Below, piece by piece: positions 44,941 to 57,635 of a stretch of DNA of 64,000 nt (positions within the stretch are counted from its first letter, which is position 1; every line of letters starts with the position of its first letter). The notes under the pieces are model-generated. The model ran no database searches. It was given only the letters and a program-made list of their open reading frames with translations, and had not been told where the DNA came from. The DNA is taken from positions 91,504,777-91,568,776 of the forward strand of contig CATIUR010000005.1 of NCBI GenBank assembly GCA_949592205.1, read 5' to 3'. The DNA is from Helichrysum umbraculigerum (Eukaryota; Streptophyta; Magnoliopsida; Asterales; Asteraceae). A program made the translations under genes and the position numbers.

Positions 44941-45945
44941 ATGCCTCCAAAAAGAGACACGTACAGCGATGCTGAGATCGCTCAACTCATTGCACAAAGT
45001 GTGGCTCAAGCCATAGCTATACGACAACCGAGTTCAGGCAGTGATGATACAGCTGCAAACGGGCCTCAACCCAAACCCTGTTCTTACAAAGATTTCTTGA
45101 ACTGCAAACCCTTAAACTTTAAGGGTACTGAAGGGGCCATTGGACTAATTCGATGGGCCGAGAAAATGGAATCAGTCTTCCGGATTTGCAACTGTCCCGA
45201 GGACTGCAAGGTTAAGTATGCCACCTGCACTTTCCTTGAAGGTGCTCTGACCTGGTGGAACACTTATGCTAATGCTGTGGGTGTTGACATTGCATACCAA
45301 ATCCCTTGGGAGGATTTGAAGAAGAAACTCACTGACGAGTACTGTCCAAACGAAGAACTCCAACGACTGGAAGAAGAGTTCTGGAATTTATCTGTTCAAG
45401 GTACCGATATCACCAGCTATACTACTAGATTTCAACAACTTGCGCTCCTCTGTCCTTCCATGGTTGATCCTGAGCGCAAGCGCATTCAGAGGTACATACG
45501 CGGACTCCCAGAGAACATCCAGGGGAACGTGGCCTCATCCAAACCCGCTGACATTCAGAGTGCCATTCGTATGGCTCATGAACTTATGGCTATGATTGTT
45601 AGCCGTGAAACATACATCCCGTCTTCTGGCAACAAGAGAAAGTGGTCTGGGAATTCTAGCAACCAGAACCAACATCCGCAACCATCTAAGAAACCGGAAA
45701 CCATCAAAGCTTACACCTCTGGTTCTGACAGAAAGGACTACAAAGGGGACAAACCCTACTGTTCAAAGTGTCAACTTCATCATAATGGTTCTTGCCCCTG
45801 TAGCAAGTGCAAGCGATTCGGGCACTTTGCTAAGGATTGCAGGACCAACACTGCCAACACCAACACACAACCCAACACTCCCAGAACTTGTTATGAATGT
45901 GGAGTTGCGTGGCATTTCAGAAATGATTGCCCCAAACTGAAGAAC
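44941..45945 (+). pseudogene. Element C gag
   Basis: Starts MPPKRDTYSDAEIAQLIAQS, then the gag domain (KPCSYKDFLNCKPLNFKG... GALTWWNTY... RYIRGLPE) and two CCHC knuckles (CSKCKRFGHFAKDC, CYECGVAWHFRNDC). The second knuckle has VAW where A has NGTG. Around 45945 the reading frame shifts and protease continues in another frame; the original frame drifts on to a stop at 46053. Confidence 0.9.
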
Positions 45946-46373
45946 AAGAAAGGAACATCAACAATGCTCGGGGCAGAGCCTTTGTACTCAATGCTGGGGA
46001 TGCCCGCCAGGACCCGAATGTGGTCACGGGTACGTTCCTTCTCAACAATTTGACTGCTTCTGTGTTATTTGATACTGGTGCTGATAGGAGCTTCATATCC
46101 GATGAGTTTTGTCCACTACTTAACACTACACCTGTTGCCTTAGATTCTAAGTACACAGTAGAATTGGCAAATTGCAAACTCATTGAGGCCAATCGTATGA
46201 TACCTAACTGCACATTGAACTTAGCTGATGAGCTATTCTCTATTGATCTTATACCTGTCGAGATCGGCAGTTTTGACATAATTGTCAGTATGGATTGGTT
46301 ATCCAAACACCGCGCCGAGATTATTTGTTACGAGAAAATCGTCCGTATTCTCTCGTCACCGGTGGAACTTTAA
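45946..46373 (+). pseudogene. Element C protease fragment (frameshifted)
   Basis: In a frame different from gag: NNARGRAFVLNAG... VLFDTGADRSFIS... IELIPVEIGSFD-like... ending near RIVRIL at about 46350. The DTG active site is present. A second frameshift just after moves the sequence into the frame of 46295-46762. Confidence 0.88.
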
Positions 46374-46958
46374 TTGTACAAGGGGAGACCGGTGGGACGA
46401 GACTTAACATTATTTCTTGCATGAAAACCCGGAAATACTTAAGAAAAGGGTACCAGGCAATCCTCGCACACGTTATAGAGAAACAGTCGGAGGAGAAGCG
46501 ACTTGAGGATGTGCCTATTGTTCGAGACTTCCCAGAAGTCTTTCCTGAAGACTTGCCTGGCCTACCGCCAACTAGACAAGTCGAATTTTCTATTGACCTT
46601 GTGCCCGGCGCAGCACCCGTGGCACGAGCACCGTACCGTTTAGCCCCGTCTGAACTTCAGGAGTTGTCTACTCAACTACCAGAACTCCTGGATAAAGGAT
46701 TTATTCAACCGAGTTTCTCGCATTGTGAAAAAGAAAGACGGTTCTTTCCGCATGTGTATTGATTACCGTGAGCTCAACAAATTAACCGTCAAGAACCGTT
46801 ATCCACTACCACGCATTAATGACCTGTTTGACCAACTCCAAGGGTCGAGCTTTTATTCAAAGATCGACCTACGGTCAGGTTATCACCAACTCTGAGTTTG
46901 TGACGAAGACATCCCCAAAACAGCTTTCCGAACTCGTTAAGGGCATTACGAATTCCAA
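46350..46958 (+). pseudogene. Element C protease-RT linker and N-terminal RT (broken)
   Basis: VTGGTLIVQGETGG... VPIVRDFPEVFPEDLPGLPP... APYRLAPSELQEL... LLDKGFIQPSF. A small deletion near 46715 then removes part of RT motif 1 and shifts frame. The sequence resumes as KKKDGSFRMCIDYRELN-like and SKIDLRSGYHQL. Stops TGA at 46893-46895 and TAA at 46938-46940 precede the next open part. Confidence 0.87.
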
Positions 46959-48125
46959 GTGATGCCATTCGGCTTAACCAACGCACCGGCAGTATTCATG
47001 GACCTTATGAATCGGGTGTGTAAGCCTTACCTCGACAAGTTTGTCATCGTCTTCGTTGACGACATTCTGATTTACTCGCGCAATGAACAAGAACACGCGC
47101 AACACCTGAAAACTGTTCTAGAACTACTCAAGCACGAGGAGTTATATGCCAAATTCTCCAAGTGTGAGTTCTGGATGCAAACTGTACAATTCCTCGGACA
47201 CGTGATTGACAGTCAGGGAATCCGTGTCGATCATTCGAAAATCGAGGCCATCAAGTGCTGGCAAGCACCCACTACACCAACCGAAGTACGCCAATTCTTA
47301 GGACTCGCCGGATACTACAGGCGATTCATTGAGAATTTTTCGAAAATAGCACAACCTCTCACTGCACTGACTCAAAAAGAAAGAAAGTTCGATTGGACTG
47401 ACAAACAAGAGTCAGCTTTCCAGCTGCTCAAACAGAAACTCTACAGTGCACCTATCTTATCCTTACCCGAAGGCAACGATGACTTCGTGGTATACTGTGA
47501 CGCTTCACACCAAGGTCTCGGTTGCGTGCTGATGCAACGAGACAAAGTCATTGCTTACGCTTCTCGACAACTCAAGGTCCACGAAAAGAATTACACAACC
47601 CATGACCTAGAGTTGGGAGCAGTTGTATTCGCTCTTAAAATCTGGAGACGCTACTTATACGGTACCAAGTGTACAATCTTCACCGACCACAAAAGTCTCC
47701 AACATATCTTCGACCAAAAAGACCTAAACATGAGACAACGCCGTTGGATCGAACTACTTACTGACTACGACTGTGAAATTCGATACCATCCAGGCAAGGC
47801 AAACGTTGTTGCCGATGCCTTAAGTCGTAAGGAACGAGTGAAACCCCTTCGAGTCCGAGCACTTACCATGATGGTACACAACGATCTCATTATACAAATC
47901 ATTACCGCTCAACTCGAAGCACTCAAAGCTGAAAATGTGAAACACGAGACCTTACGAGGCATGGACAAACAGTTTGAAACCAAACCAAACGGGGCCAAAT
48001 ACTTCTCGAACCGAATCTGGATACCAAGCTTTGGAAACCTGCGAGACTTAGTGGTGGACGAGGCACACAAGTCTAAGTACTCTATACACCCCGGTGCCGA
48101 CAAAATGTACCATGGCATCAAAGAG
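46959..48125 (+). pseudogene. Element C RT, RNase H and start of integrase, truncated
   Basis: Starts within RT at MPFGLTNAPAVFMDLMN, with FVDDILIYSR as the active site (FIDD in A and B). Complete RNase H follows (FVVYCDASHQGLG... TDHKSLQHIFDQKD), then the first part of the integrase zinc finger (HPGADKMYHGIK). It stops at the junction at 48125, and the frame runs a few codons into LTR D. Integrase core and C-terminus are absent. Confidence 0.92.
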
Positions 48126-49454
48126 TTCAACCAATTTTCGTAAATAATGGACCTGGTTTTCTTTTGTTTTACAAAAGCTGACCAAACACCCTCTCCAATA
48201 ATTCCCTTTCATATTTCATCTCCTTCACTTATCTATTCTCTTCTCTATCTCTCGGGTTTCACCTTCTACCCAAAAACAACAACAACTTGTAACAACAACA
48301 GCTTCGGCAAGAAGCAGCAGCAGGTACCCATCCATCATCCTCATCATCGAACATTATCATCATCTCTCGGGTACCACCACCAACCGACCACCATAACCAC
48401 CACTCGAGAACCACCACCATCGAGCAAACTACAACAGCAGTAGCAGCTCAGTAGCAGTAGTGGCTGTTCGGTAGAACAGCAGTGAACTACCACGTCACCG
48501 CCTCTAACCGTGAGCATCCTCTATCTCTTTAAAGTTATTATGAGGTGTACAAAGCTTATGATATCATGTTATAGTGTTATGGTTATACCTGAGATTAGAA
48601 GTTAAAATCTCGTTTGTGAGTTGATAGTGTGCGTAGTAACGGAAAACCCAAGAAAAACAACCCCAGCCGATCGGTTATTACATGATTAACGAGTAACAAA
48701 TTTTAACGAGTGGCTAACGGTCGCTATATTATGCAACTGTTATTGCTCACGAGCCAAACAGGGGGTGAGTTATTATGATACGTAATGTAATACTCTGTAC
48801 TAATAATATTGCCTATTTACCAACAAAATCAACTAAAACATATATATACAATACATAATGGATAGATTTAACAATTGATGTCACAGATGGAATGGTTGAG
48901 TTACGGGTTGGCAAGCAAATGGTTTGGTGTTCGATTCCTTCTGCCATCCTTTTCATTTCCTTTTTATTTTAGTTCTCTAAACTGTCTTACATAATGTTAC
49001 TATTATGATAATAAATGTAAAGTTATATTTGGTTTATGGGTGATTTAATATAATGTGCATATAGCTAGAAGCTGTTAAACTAGTATCACTTTAAACTGAA
49101 TATGTTCTTTACGTAATATATGATATATCATAAACAAGTTGTTTTATATAGATAATAATTGCTAATCTCGATTCGCGATCGAATATCAGTAATATTATCT
49201 ATGGACTTTTAAACGATCTGTGAAGTAAAAGATTACAATCGTTGATCTAATCTCTGATTAGATATTACATGTTAATTGTGAATACTTTTCAAACGATTTG
49301 AAAATATATGTATTTTCATACACAACGATTTCAATAGCTATACATATATAATTATATATGTATACGTATGGACAACAAACATTTACACAATAGTTGTATA
49401 CGACACTATCAACAAAGGTGAGCGCATAACAATCAAATGTCTGAATATCATTAC
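48126..49454 (+). repeat. Internal piece of element D 3' LTR
   Basis: Near-identical to 34116-35451 of the D 5' LTR, with small differences. The left edge is a breakpoint with element C (both sides share AG). The right edge is the insertion site of element E after ATTAC. The missing end of this LTR should lie right of the window. Confidence 0.9.
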
Positions 49455-51883
49455 TGTCGCGGTCCCAGCGGTCGGTCGGGTTTTAGAATCCGGGTCGTTG
49501 CACCGACGGCTACCGAGACGCGTGAACGGTTTTAAAAATTTATATTTGCTGGGCTCAAACTATGCAAGCTACCTACCTTGTGGGTAAGGCGGCAAGTATA
49601 ACTCGAGTGTCGTCCAAAATCGGAACGAATTGAATTGAATTGGAACCTACCAAAGATAACTTGACAATAGGATGGGTTTAAAACAAGGTAGGTATGGGTC
49701 TTGGTTTTATCTAATCTAATCTAAAGACAGAAATTAAAATGCAGAAAAGTAAACGAGAATATAAGCAGCAGGTAGAGAGTGATTGCTGAAATTTTGACGA
49801 TTAGGGTTTCGGGATGATATTATATAGATGATAGGTGATTACTCTGGTTAAGAATCTTCTAAACAGTTGGTGTAAACACTAGGACCCTACGTCTAGGTGT
49901 AACCCTAAAGCATATGTCACTGAATCCTAGGTTATCCTGATTCTGATCAGATGGGACTGTCTTCAGACCCACCTCACTGTCTCTTTCGGGGACCAAGCGA
50001 CCCTCTGAGTGGGGTTAAGGAATAAGGCGACAATCCACAACACTGACTTTTCTTAACACCTATGTCTATCCAATTTTAACAGAGTAATACTGGTTGTATG
50101 CTGAATAAGTTAAACTATCGGTTAAGTAGAGTTTAGGGGTTTTAAGCATCTGGGAACACAGCCGGCATCCTTGCTTTCATTTCCTAACTCATGTTTTATC
50201 TGTTTAAGTTCTTAATACTTCCGTCATGGATTAGACCCTCCTTTGCAATCGGTCGTTCATCCCTAGGCATGCGTACAGTGTATAGTGACCTTATTTTCCA
50301 CAGTACTCTAACCCTAGGTATATCTACGGTGTTTTAAAGACCTATTATATCTTTACACAGCTTTATAACCAGAGGTAGTTTAACGGTGTACTATAGCATT
50401 TTCACGGCTTAACAAGACCTAGACCCGTGTCTGGAAGGGTTGCTTCCAGGTAATCCACGGTGAGATAGACCACCGGCATTTCCTTGGCTTCCACGTATTT
50501 GTACTCTACCAGTGGTATTTCCAACGCTATACCAGGTATTCTGACGTGTTATGGCGATCTAACAGTTTCATACAAATAGGAGATAACTGTGTATTCGTAG
50601 TTAGGGTTGATCAGATCCTATCCTAAGGCAACAGTCACGTGAGAGACCAGAAAGGGTGATCAATTAAGTCTACATCCAGGATAAGTCTAAACATGTATGC
50701 AGCATAACAACTACCAATCATATATAAGATATATTAATTAAACATCATCCCTAATCATAACATCTACATTCCAACAATCACATATTAATCTAGCTAATCA
50801 GCATGGCAACAATCATAAATCGTACTGAAACAATATGCAAAGTAAACATTATAACAGTAAGAAAGTAAGATAATATCACCGGATTAGAAGAGTAATACTG
50901 AGGATTACAACAGTCTGACTTGAATAACCTTGCTACAGCTTGATTACCCAATTACAACTTTCCTCTAGCTCTAACCGCTAACTTATATCTCTTTAGTTCT
51001 CCTCTAACTCCTAAGAGTAGTGCTAGAGAGAGAAACTAGAGAGAGAACTAACTACAAGAACAATTCTCCTCTAACTCCTAAGAGTAGTGCTAGAGAGAGA
51101 ATTCTAGAGAGAGAAAGAGAAGTATGTGAAATGAAAGGTGTGTTGTGAGGTGTGTAGAATGAATGAGAGGAGCCCTCTATTTATAGATGAGGAGGTTGAA
51201 GCTTGGTACAAGTCCAAGAGCATAAAGAACAAGCATCAAAGCGCATACGGGGGGTACTGGACCAGGGGGGGTCAAACGGCACCTCACAAAGCAAACACCC
51301 CCGTATACGGCACCCATAGGGCCGTATACGGCACCTAGGGTACCGTATACGGTACCTAGGTGCCCAGGGGGTGGGTTGGTGCTCTGTTTGGCCTCCGCTG
51401 ATTCCTCGGTTGCTTGGTTCGTCCGTATCTTCTTCGTTTGGGCTCCAATTTGCTTGATTCTTGCGCCGTTGGCTTCGTTTTTCCGTTACGCTTCTAATGA
51501 CACTGTGTTTGCCAAATTTGGAAGTGTTTGACTTTTGCGTGTTCCGGATGACGATCGGCGGGCTTCTAGACTGCATATCTTCTTCGTTCTTCACTCGTTT
51601 CTCTTGATTCTTTCACCACCGATCTTGGATTTTCCTATTGAATCATAAAATATGCATTAAGATCTACTTTGATAGGATAATCAAGAATGAAATATTTAAG
51701 GTGATAGTTTTCGCCTCGGTTTGCGTGCAAAATGGATGTTTTTATTGATTTTTGTAGCAACGCCCGTATTTAGACTACCTTGATGATTTATGATGATAAA
51801 TGATTGTTTTGAAATGTTTTCATCAGAGAATATTCCAAAAAGTGCGGAAATAAGTACTTAAAAACATGACTTTTTGGGTCACA
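49455..51883 (-). repeat. 3' LTR of element E
   Basis: 2429 bp. On the minus strand it starts TGTGACCCAAAAAG at 51883 and ends CCGCGACA at 49455. A TATA box CTATAAATAG lies at 51177-51186. Upstream are three CCGTATACGG palindromes (51301, 51322, 51343). Downstream of TATA, a CCTCTAACTCCTAAGAGTAG segment is duplicated with a 67-bp period (51001 and 51068). Confidence 0.92.
51301..51352. promoter_or_regulatory. Three CCGTATACGG palindromes, 21 bp apart (LTR E)
   Basis: Starts at 51301, 51322 and 51343, exactly 21 bp apart, about 115-175 bp upstream of the LTR TATA box. The same trio with the same spacing occurs at 63748, 63769 and 63790 (5' LTR E) and at 60470, 60491 and 60512 (LTR F). Confidence 0.9.
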
Positions 51884-54206
51884 TCAAGTATCCCACACTT
51901 AAGCGTTGCTTGTCCTCAAGCAACACTCGGTTGTGTCCCTGTGAAAACATTTTATAAATTTTAGGTGAGTTAGAGCACCTCCAAAAAGTTACCACTTTGT
52001 CACATGGGAAAATTATTCAGAGGACATAGGGAAAGCTAAGATGATCCTTTTAGAAATAAGTATTGACTTTCCCAGGCATACTTTCCAAATCTCGTGATCT
52101 TGGAGTATACATGACTAGGCGATCTCACTAAAGGTGGTCACTCAATTCACTCAGAGTGTATCGGGTTTCCTATCAATCTAGCACAATTGAAATCGCTCAA
52201 ATAGCCAGTCATGCAGCACTCATCATCATAAGCTTGGTCGAGAATCGGATCTCCACCACTTAGGAAGAGGACGGTGCTAATTATCCCAAGACATTCAAGC
52301 GGGTTGTAATGTTTGTGAGGGTTAAGGGGTATGGATAGTGGTGATTTTTGGTTTAAGGGGTTGCTTATCATGGGCATTCTAAGAATCATGAAAAACTTAT
52401 TGTAGAACGGAGAAGATAGCTACTCGCATTTCATTGAATCTTTCTTTGAAAGATTGATACTCTGAAGCACTTTAGCCTTATTTTCTTTTCTTTTTCTGCT
52501 TTTTATTTTCTTTTCTTTCTTCAGAACTTCTTTGCCAGAGAACTTCCAAGGATATTTTTGATTTTCTTTCGGAAATCTCTTCTTTCTTATCACGGACTTC
52601 TTCGAGTCTTTTCTTCTGGTGCCAATTTTTCGCACCCTTGATTTTTCTAATTTTGGTGAACACGGAGGAGTAGATCAATTCAGAAAGAGATTCTTCAAGA
52701 TGTTTTTCATAACCTTAGAAATTCCAAGATAAGTTGTTGGGAATTTGGGAAAAGTGGTTAAAGATATAGGGTTTTGAAGAAACGAAAGGTTTAGGCTCAA
52801 AGGGTTTTTCTAGGTGGATCATCGATACTAAAATTGAGTATCGGAAGGGTTTTGGGCTTGAAAAGGTATGTAAGAATGGGTTTAATCCTAAGGAATGTCG
52901 AGATCATCTAATTGCACCTATACCGCGTACGGTACTCTCCAATGTGGTCTCGAAACGTATGTCAGGAACAAGTTCTAATTTAGAGATACCAGCATCGGCA
53001 CACACAAGAAATGAACAATGTAGCATTTAAAATGAATGCTTTTAAGGCTCAAAACCTCACTGCAAATTTGGGTTTGTATGTGCCTAGCCATGCTCCTTAG
53101 TTTGTTAATACTTATTTAAGAAATTTCTACCTTAATTTCCCTAATATTCTTGAATAACTAACTCATATTAGAAATGGTTCCTCTTTGAAAGATATCGTAA
53201 CTCAAAAATAGTAGAGCTAATCAGATGATTTGGCTCATACTTTATTATTTTTGTTTTAAAAAGTTTTAAAAATTTTGAAAATTTGAGGAACATTTTCTGA
53301 GTAAAGCTATTTGGACATTAAAATCTGTAAAACGTCTAATTCAAGGTATTCTATACCTGCTATCCCACACTTAGAGTAACATTGTCCCTAATGTTCTCTT
53401 GAGTTGAGATTATATTTGAAAATATAATCCCACACTTAGAGTTTGAACATATAGAAAATGTTTCTCAAGTGTTTGGTTTGGGCTGGAATCCCACACTTAG
53501 TGATAAGTTTAGGATAGAGTATAGATTACTTTGCATTCCTAAGCTATCAAAATGAATCGATGTATGAAAACGAGGTGAAAGGTAAGAAACTCCCCAGATG
53601 ACGATTAGACGTTTAGAAGCGAAATCTGAGAATTCGAAGATCTTCATTAAGAGTGATTCAGCTCCGCATGTCCTTATCTGGTGCACAGCGCTTTCTCATT
53701 CATGCTTAGCCAAGAGTTGATCCATAATGTAAGTGGAAATTCTTATTAGTGAATTTCACGCTTTTGTGATTTAAGATTTGGAGACGATTCTGGCTAAGAT
53801 GTCTTGGAGTGTGGGTTGAGATCCCATACTTAGATCTTTGAAGAGTCTACGGTGCGTGTGCGAGTTTCAGAAGAAGATAGACCAAAGCTCATCTCCTGAG
53901 ATGTGTGTAAGTTCCGTGGTCTGCAGTTGTGAATTCCTTGGTTGTCTGCCTTTTACTCCACGGTTCTTTCTTGAACGCTCGTCATCTCATGTGGTCTCGT
54001 GCTCATTCATCACACATTCAATCACTTATTCTAAATAAAGAAACAACACATAATAAGTAAATACGATAAACGAAATATAATAATAAAGTATCAACCATAA
54101 AGGTTGACAAATATCCCAAAAGTTTAACCAAGTGCAAGATAGAGATCACTGTAATCAATACAATACGAAAGTCAGTGATATAAATATGAATCATAAGATA
54201 AGTAGT
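51884..54206 (-). other. Element E 3' non-coding region with repeated polypurine-like motifs
   Basis: No convincing ORF. The 12-mer TAAGTGTGGGAT (minus strand) occurs at 51890-51901 next to the 3' LTR as the likely polypurine tract, and again at 53362-53373, 53427-53438 and 53488-53499, with a variant at 53821-53832. A hairpin GTTGCTTG/CAAGCAAC lies near 51906-51925. Lysine-rich frames at 52420-52678 reflect purine-rich DNA. Confidence 0.75.
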
Positions 54207-55997
54207 CTAGAATGGAGGATCCTCTGCTGGTATGTCATCAGGCTGAGCTGGAGGTCGTGCAACTGACTGCTGTCCGCTAGATACCCTCTGCTCATCTGGA
54301 GGTAATAGTCCTCTCTGAATCAATATCTGCCTGAGAGTCATTGCTGGAAGCGCCATCATATCATCATAACCCTGTGCGAGCATGTCTGCAGTGGTAACAC
54401 CTGCCGTCTGTAACATATCAAGGTAGAGCTGCCTGAGAGTGCTCTTAGTAGGAACCTGATCTGAGAAGATGGGGCCCAAATCCAAGTAAGGGCCGATGCT
54501 ACCAGTGAACAATGCATCGGTACCAATGTAGAGCAGATCTGGTCTGTATGATGTGCTAGCCTCTGGATGCTGGTCATGGGTCGGAATGGGTACAGTCGGA
54601 TGAGGCAATGATGCCTGCTAACGGGCTGGTGATGGTATGTGTACTGAGTAGACTCTGGCTATATCAGATGTGGATCTGTGAGTGGGTAATGGTGCGGAGT
54701 ATGTGGTAGGTGTGCGTGGGCGTCTATATGGATGTGGTGGCTGAGTGGAGGTATGTGGATGTGGTGGAGGAAATGTGGTGTATGGGCGAGTGGTGGTATA
54801 TGGGTGAGTGGCAGTATGGGTAGTGGGTGGAGGTGGTGGTCCACATCTATATAAGAAGTGATCAGGCTCAGGAGTACCATGTGTCCTAGCTGTCAGAACC
54901 TGCTGATCTTGGATAACCTGTAAAGCATGTAATAGATAGTACTGAGTAAGAGGAGTGACCGGATCCGTGTGATGCACAACGGCCTGTGTAGGCAGTACTG
55001 ATGTGTCTGCTCCTCGTGATGTCTCAGGTATCTCTGCTGCAACTGGTCTCTGTGGCTGGGGACCAACATCTCCATCCTCTGTAGTCACGCGCTTCCTGGT
55101 CATGAAGCATCAAGGAATGGGCTGCCGAGTCTGATACCATAAGCACTGTCTCTCAGGTCCCTCATCAATGATCCTGATCAACTTACAATACTCTAGATCA
55201 AACGGCTGCGAGCTAGCGTGATGGGTGTAATCCTCACGGTGACGGTCAGTGAAAATCCCCATGCCGACTAACAATCTCGTGATAATGGCTCCCATGAATA
55301 CGTGGCGTCTATCCTCCCTCTTCTCTTTCCACAATCTATCCGCTATGATGTATGCGACATTCAGGTTCTGCTTCCTTATGATCGCATCCATGAACTTAAG
55401 CTCCTCTGATGTAGTAGGTCCAGCATCTCTCTTCCCAAAGATAGTACAGCACAGGAGCTTGTGAAGAATGTGATGAACTGGTCGGGTCATGAGTGAAGCT
55501 TTCACTCCACTCCTGAAGGTTGTCCCCGTCAATCCCCTCCATATCTCCTTGTGATCCCGTGATGGTAAACTGGAGATAGACTGAAAACTGCTAGTGAACC
55601 AATCAGAACTGGCCTGAGACTGTGTGTAAAGGCCAAGGTATACCCCGAAATCTCCAACTGTCATATGATATTTCTTCCCACGATACCGAAAAGTGATCTT
55701 CTTCTTATTAGTGATCTCCAATCTCTCTCGGAACTCGTAAGTCATCATAAACTCAGTGACGACCTCTCGGTATATAGCCTCATCAATGGAGAAAAGATGG
55801 AAAAACGCAGCATGTTCCTCGCCATCTTTATCATACTTAATCAAATCTTCCAAGTCATCCCTAATACCCATGCGTCTCATATCCTGCCATATGATGACTC
55901 TGTTTGACCCGAGGTATCGTCCAATCCATTTCGTGATATCGTCCATATTCTCGGTGGATGAAGCAAGCTTTCTCAACGAAGGGTTTGATAGATCCAT
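54207..55997 (-). pseudogene. Element E ORF, Athila ORF1/env-position-like, two in-frame stops
   Basis: One continuous frame of 597 codons from ATG 55997 (MDLSNPSLRKLASS), interrupted only by TGA at 55110-55112 and TAG at 54618-54620. Residues 1-295 are a globular domain (ITKWIGRYLGSNRV... YHMTVGDFGVYLGLY... RHVFMGAIITRLLVGMGIF) that resembles plant Athila ORF-1/putative plant transposon protein domains. A Pro/Thr/His-rich stretch follows, then a C-terminal segment with FSDQVPTKSTLRQLYLDML. An open frame extends 36 codons upstream but starts in a hydrophobic, probably non-coding stretch. In Athila elements an ORF in this position follows pol. Function is not established. Confidence 0.65.
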
Positions 55998-57635
55998 CCG
56001 TGACAAGAAAATGAGATGCATAAGTAATAACAAACTGCTAAGTACATTTCCAAATTTTAAACAAAAATTGGAAATGTATGCTTTAAAATATGAATAAATC
56101 CGCAATTTATTTTAAACTAAACCTAGGCCTAACCAATCCTCAATCCGCAATCATAAGTGTCTAACCTATTCCAAGGGTATTAAAGCAACAATAATACTAG
56201 CGTTTAATCCAAGTAAGCTCGTCATTTCAAACAACTAGCTAATATTTTTACTTTCATTCATGGCAACTTAATATAAGTGAGCTTCAACCATGTAATTACC
56301 TCAAATACATAAAGTGAACCAAAAAGAGCATAAACTAATTTATTCATGCAAATACCATATGGTTAAAGACACGTGTCAACTTATTCGGTTACTTTTGCAA
56401 GATTTAAAGATTTTGATAAATGAATGACGGTAGCTTACGTGTGATGGTCACATTAAAAATATTCAATCACTTTATTAATTAAGGTGGTGAATAATTAAAA
56501 TATTCAAGGACCAAAAGCTAACTAATGAATTATTGAAAATCTAAGAAACTTGCCATGATTTAATTAACTCAAGTATCATTAAAATTTGAATATTTAAAAT
56601 AAAGTATGATACTTAGTTAATTTTTAATCACAACGTGCTTACTTTAACTTTCAATAATCCTAGAGATCATTCAAAATAAACTAGCAATCATGTAAACATG
56701 TTTATTAAATCATACTAAGCATGAATTAATCAAAACAAGTCAAAACAATCTACTAGTTACCAAAAGTCAACAAATCTAGCAACTTTGACAACTTAAAGTC
56801 AACACTTGAAGATCAAAGTGACAAATTATCAAGTAATCTACTCAATCAAGCATGTAATCATGTTAAGCAACTATGCAAGAACACTTTTGAACCATAAAAC
56901 ACAAGTTTTCACCATTGATTTCATAGATCAAAAGTTGAAACCCTAACTTTTAAAAAGTTAATGAAATTTAAAGATTTGAGTTAGGAATTACCTTGCAAGT
57001 GATGAAATGATGTTATGTATGCAAGAGAGATGATAAAATGAAGAACTTGAAGCTTTAAATCATCAAAAATGGTGGAGAAATGGAGGTTTTAGAAATGGTG
57101 ATGGAGGCCGTGGGTTTTGGGGAGGAGGAAGGAGAAGAAATTTTGACTTTTTGACCTTTTGTTTGGTAGTGAGTCCCTTCCTCATGGTTTAAATACGTTT
57201 CGATTTAAAACGCGAAAGATGCGATACGTACGATTGGTTTTCGAAAGGTTTTAAGATTTTTAATAAAGTAACCAAAAGTAAATACGAATCTTTATAAAAA
57301 GTTTTCGCGAATTAAAATTGTATTTTAAATTGTATGCGAAAAAGTTCTTTGCGTTTAAACTGAAACGAGTTTATTTAAAAACGAAACAATATTTTTATGT
57401 ACTTTAAACTTTAAAACAAATCATAATTAATTTATCAAAATTTTAAAACTAAAACTTTGTTAAATTTTTCTGAAAAGTTCGAACTTACGCAAATTGCGCG
57501 AGTTTAAAGTTTAAAGGACGTTTTCTTGATTTTTAAACGAAAGCTTTAAAACGAAAAATTAATTTAAACTAAAATTAATACTAACAAATATTAATTAACC
57601 TAGATAAGCTTGGGGTGCCTCCCAAGAGCGCTTTG
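55998..57635 (-). other. Element E central non-coding region
   Basis: AT-rich with no ORF. Near 57613-57640 it has CTTGGGAGGCACCCCAAGC (minus and plus nearly self-complementary), a phrase I associate with the segment after pol in plant Athila-type elements. It may mark the point where pol was lost. Confidence 0.5.

Larger units (their letters stand above)
40131..48125 (+). mobile_element. Gypsy (Tekay/Del-like) element C, 3'-truncated and defective
   Basis: 5' LTR 40131-43526, initiator-Met primer site, coiled-coil ORF, gag, protease, RT, RNase H and the start of integrase, close in sequence to element A but on the plus strand. Coding is broken by at least three frameshifts/deletions and two stops. 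It ends abruptly in the integrase zinc-finger region at 48125, where sequence changes to LTR D. No 3' LTR is present. Confidence 0.92.

Noticed and set aside
34137..48443. Possibility that 34116-48126 is one LTR element with the two D LTR pieces as its ends
   Set aside because: D and C each have their own LTR end and primer site (36341, 43530) and different sequence, and the right piece starts inside the LTR at a breakpoint. Nesting plus deletion explains it better.
52420..52678. Lysine-rich overlapping frames on the minus strand
   Set aside because: They arise from purine-rich DNA in the element E 3' region; overlapping frames show the same bias and no domain.
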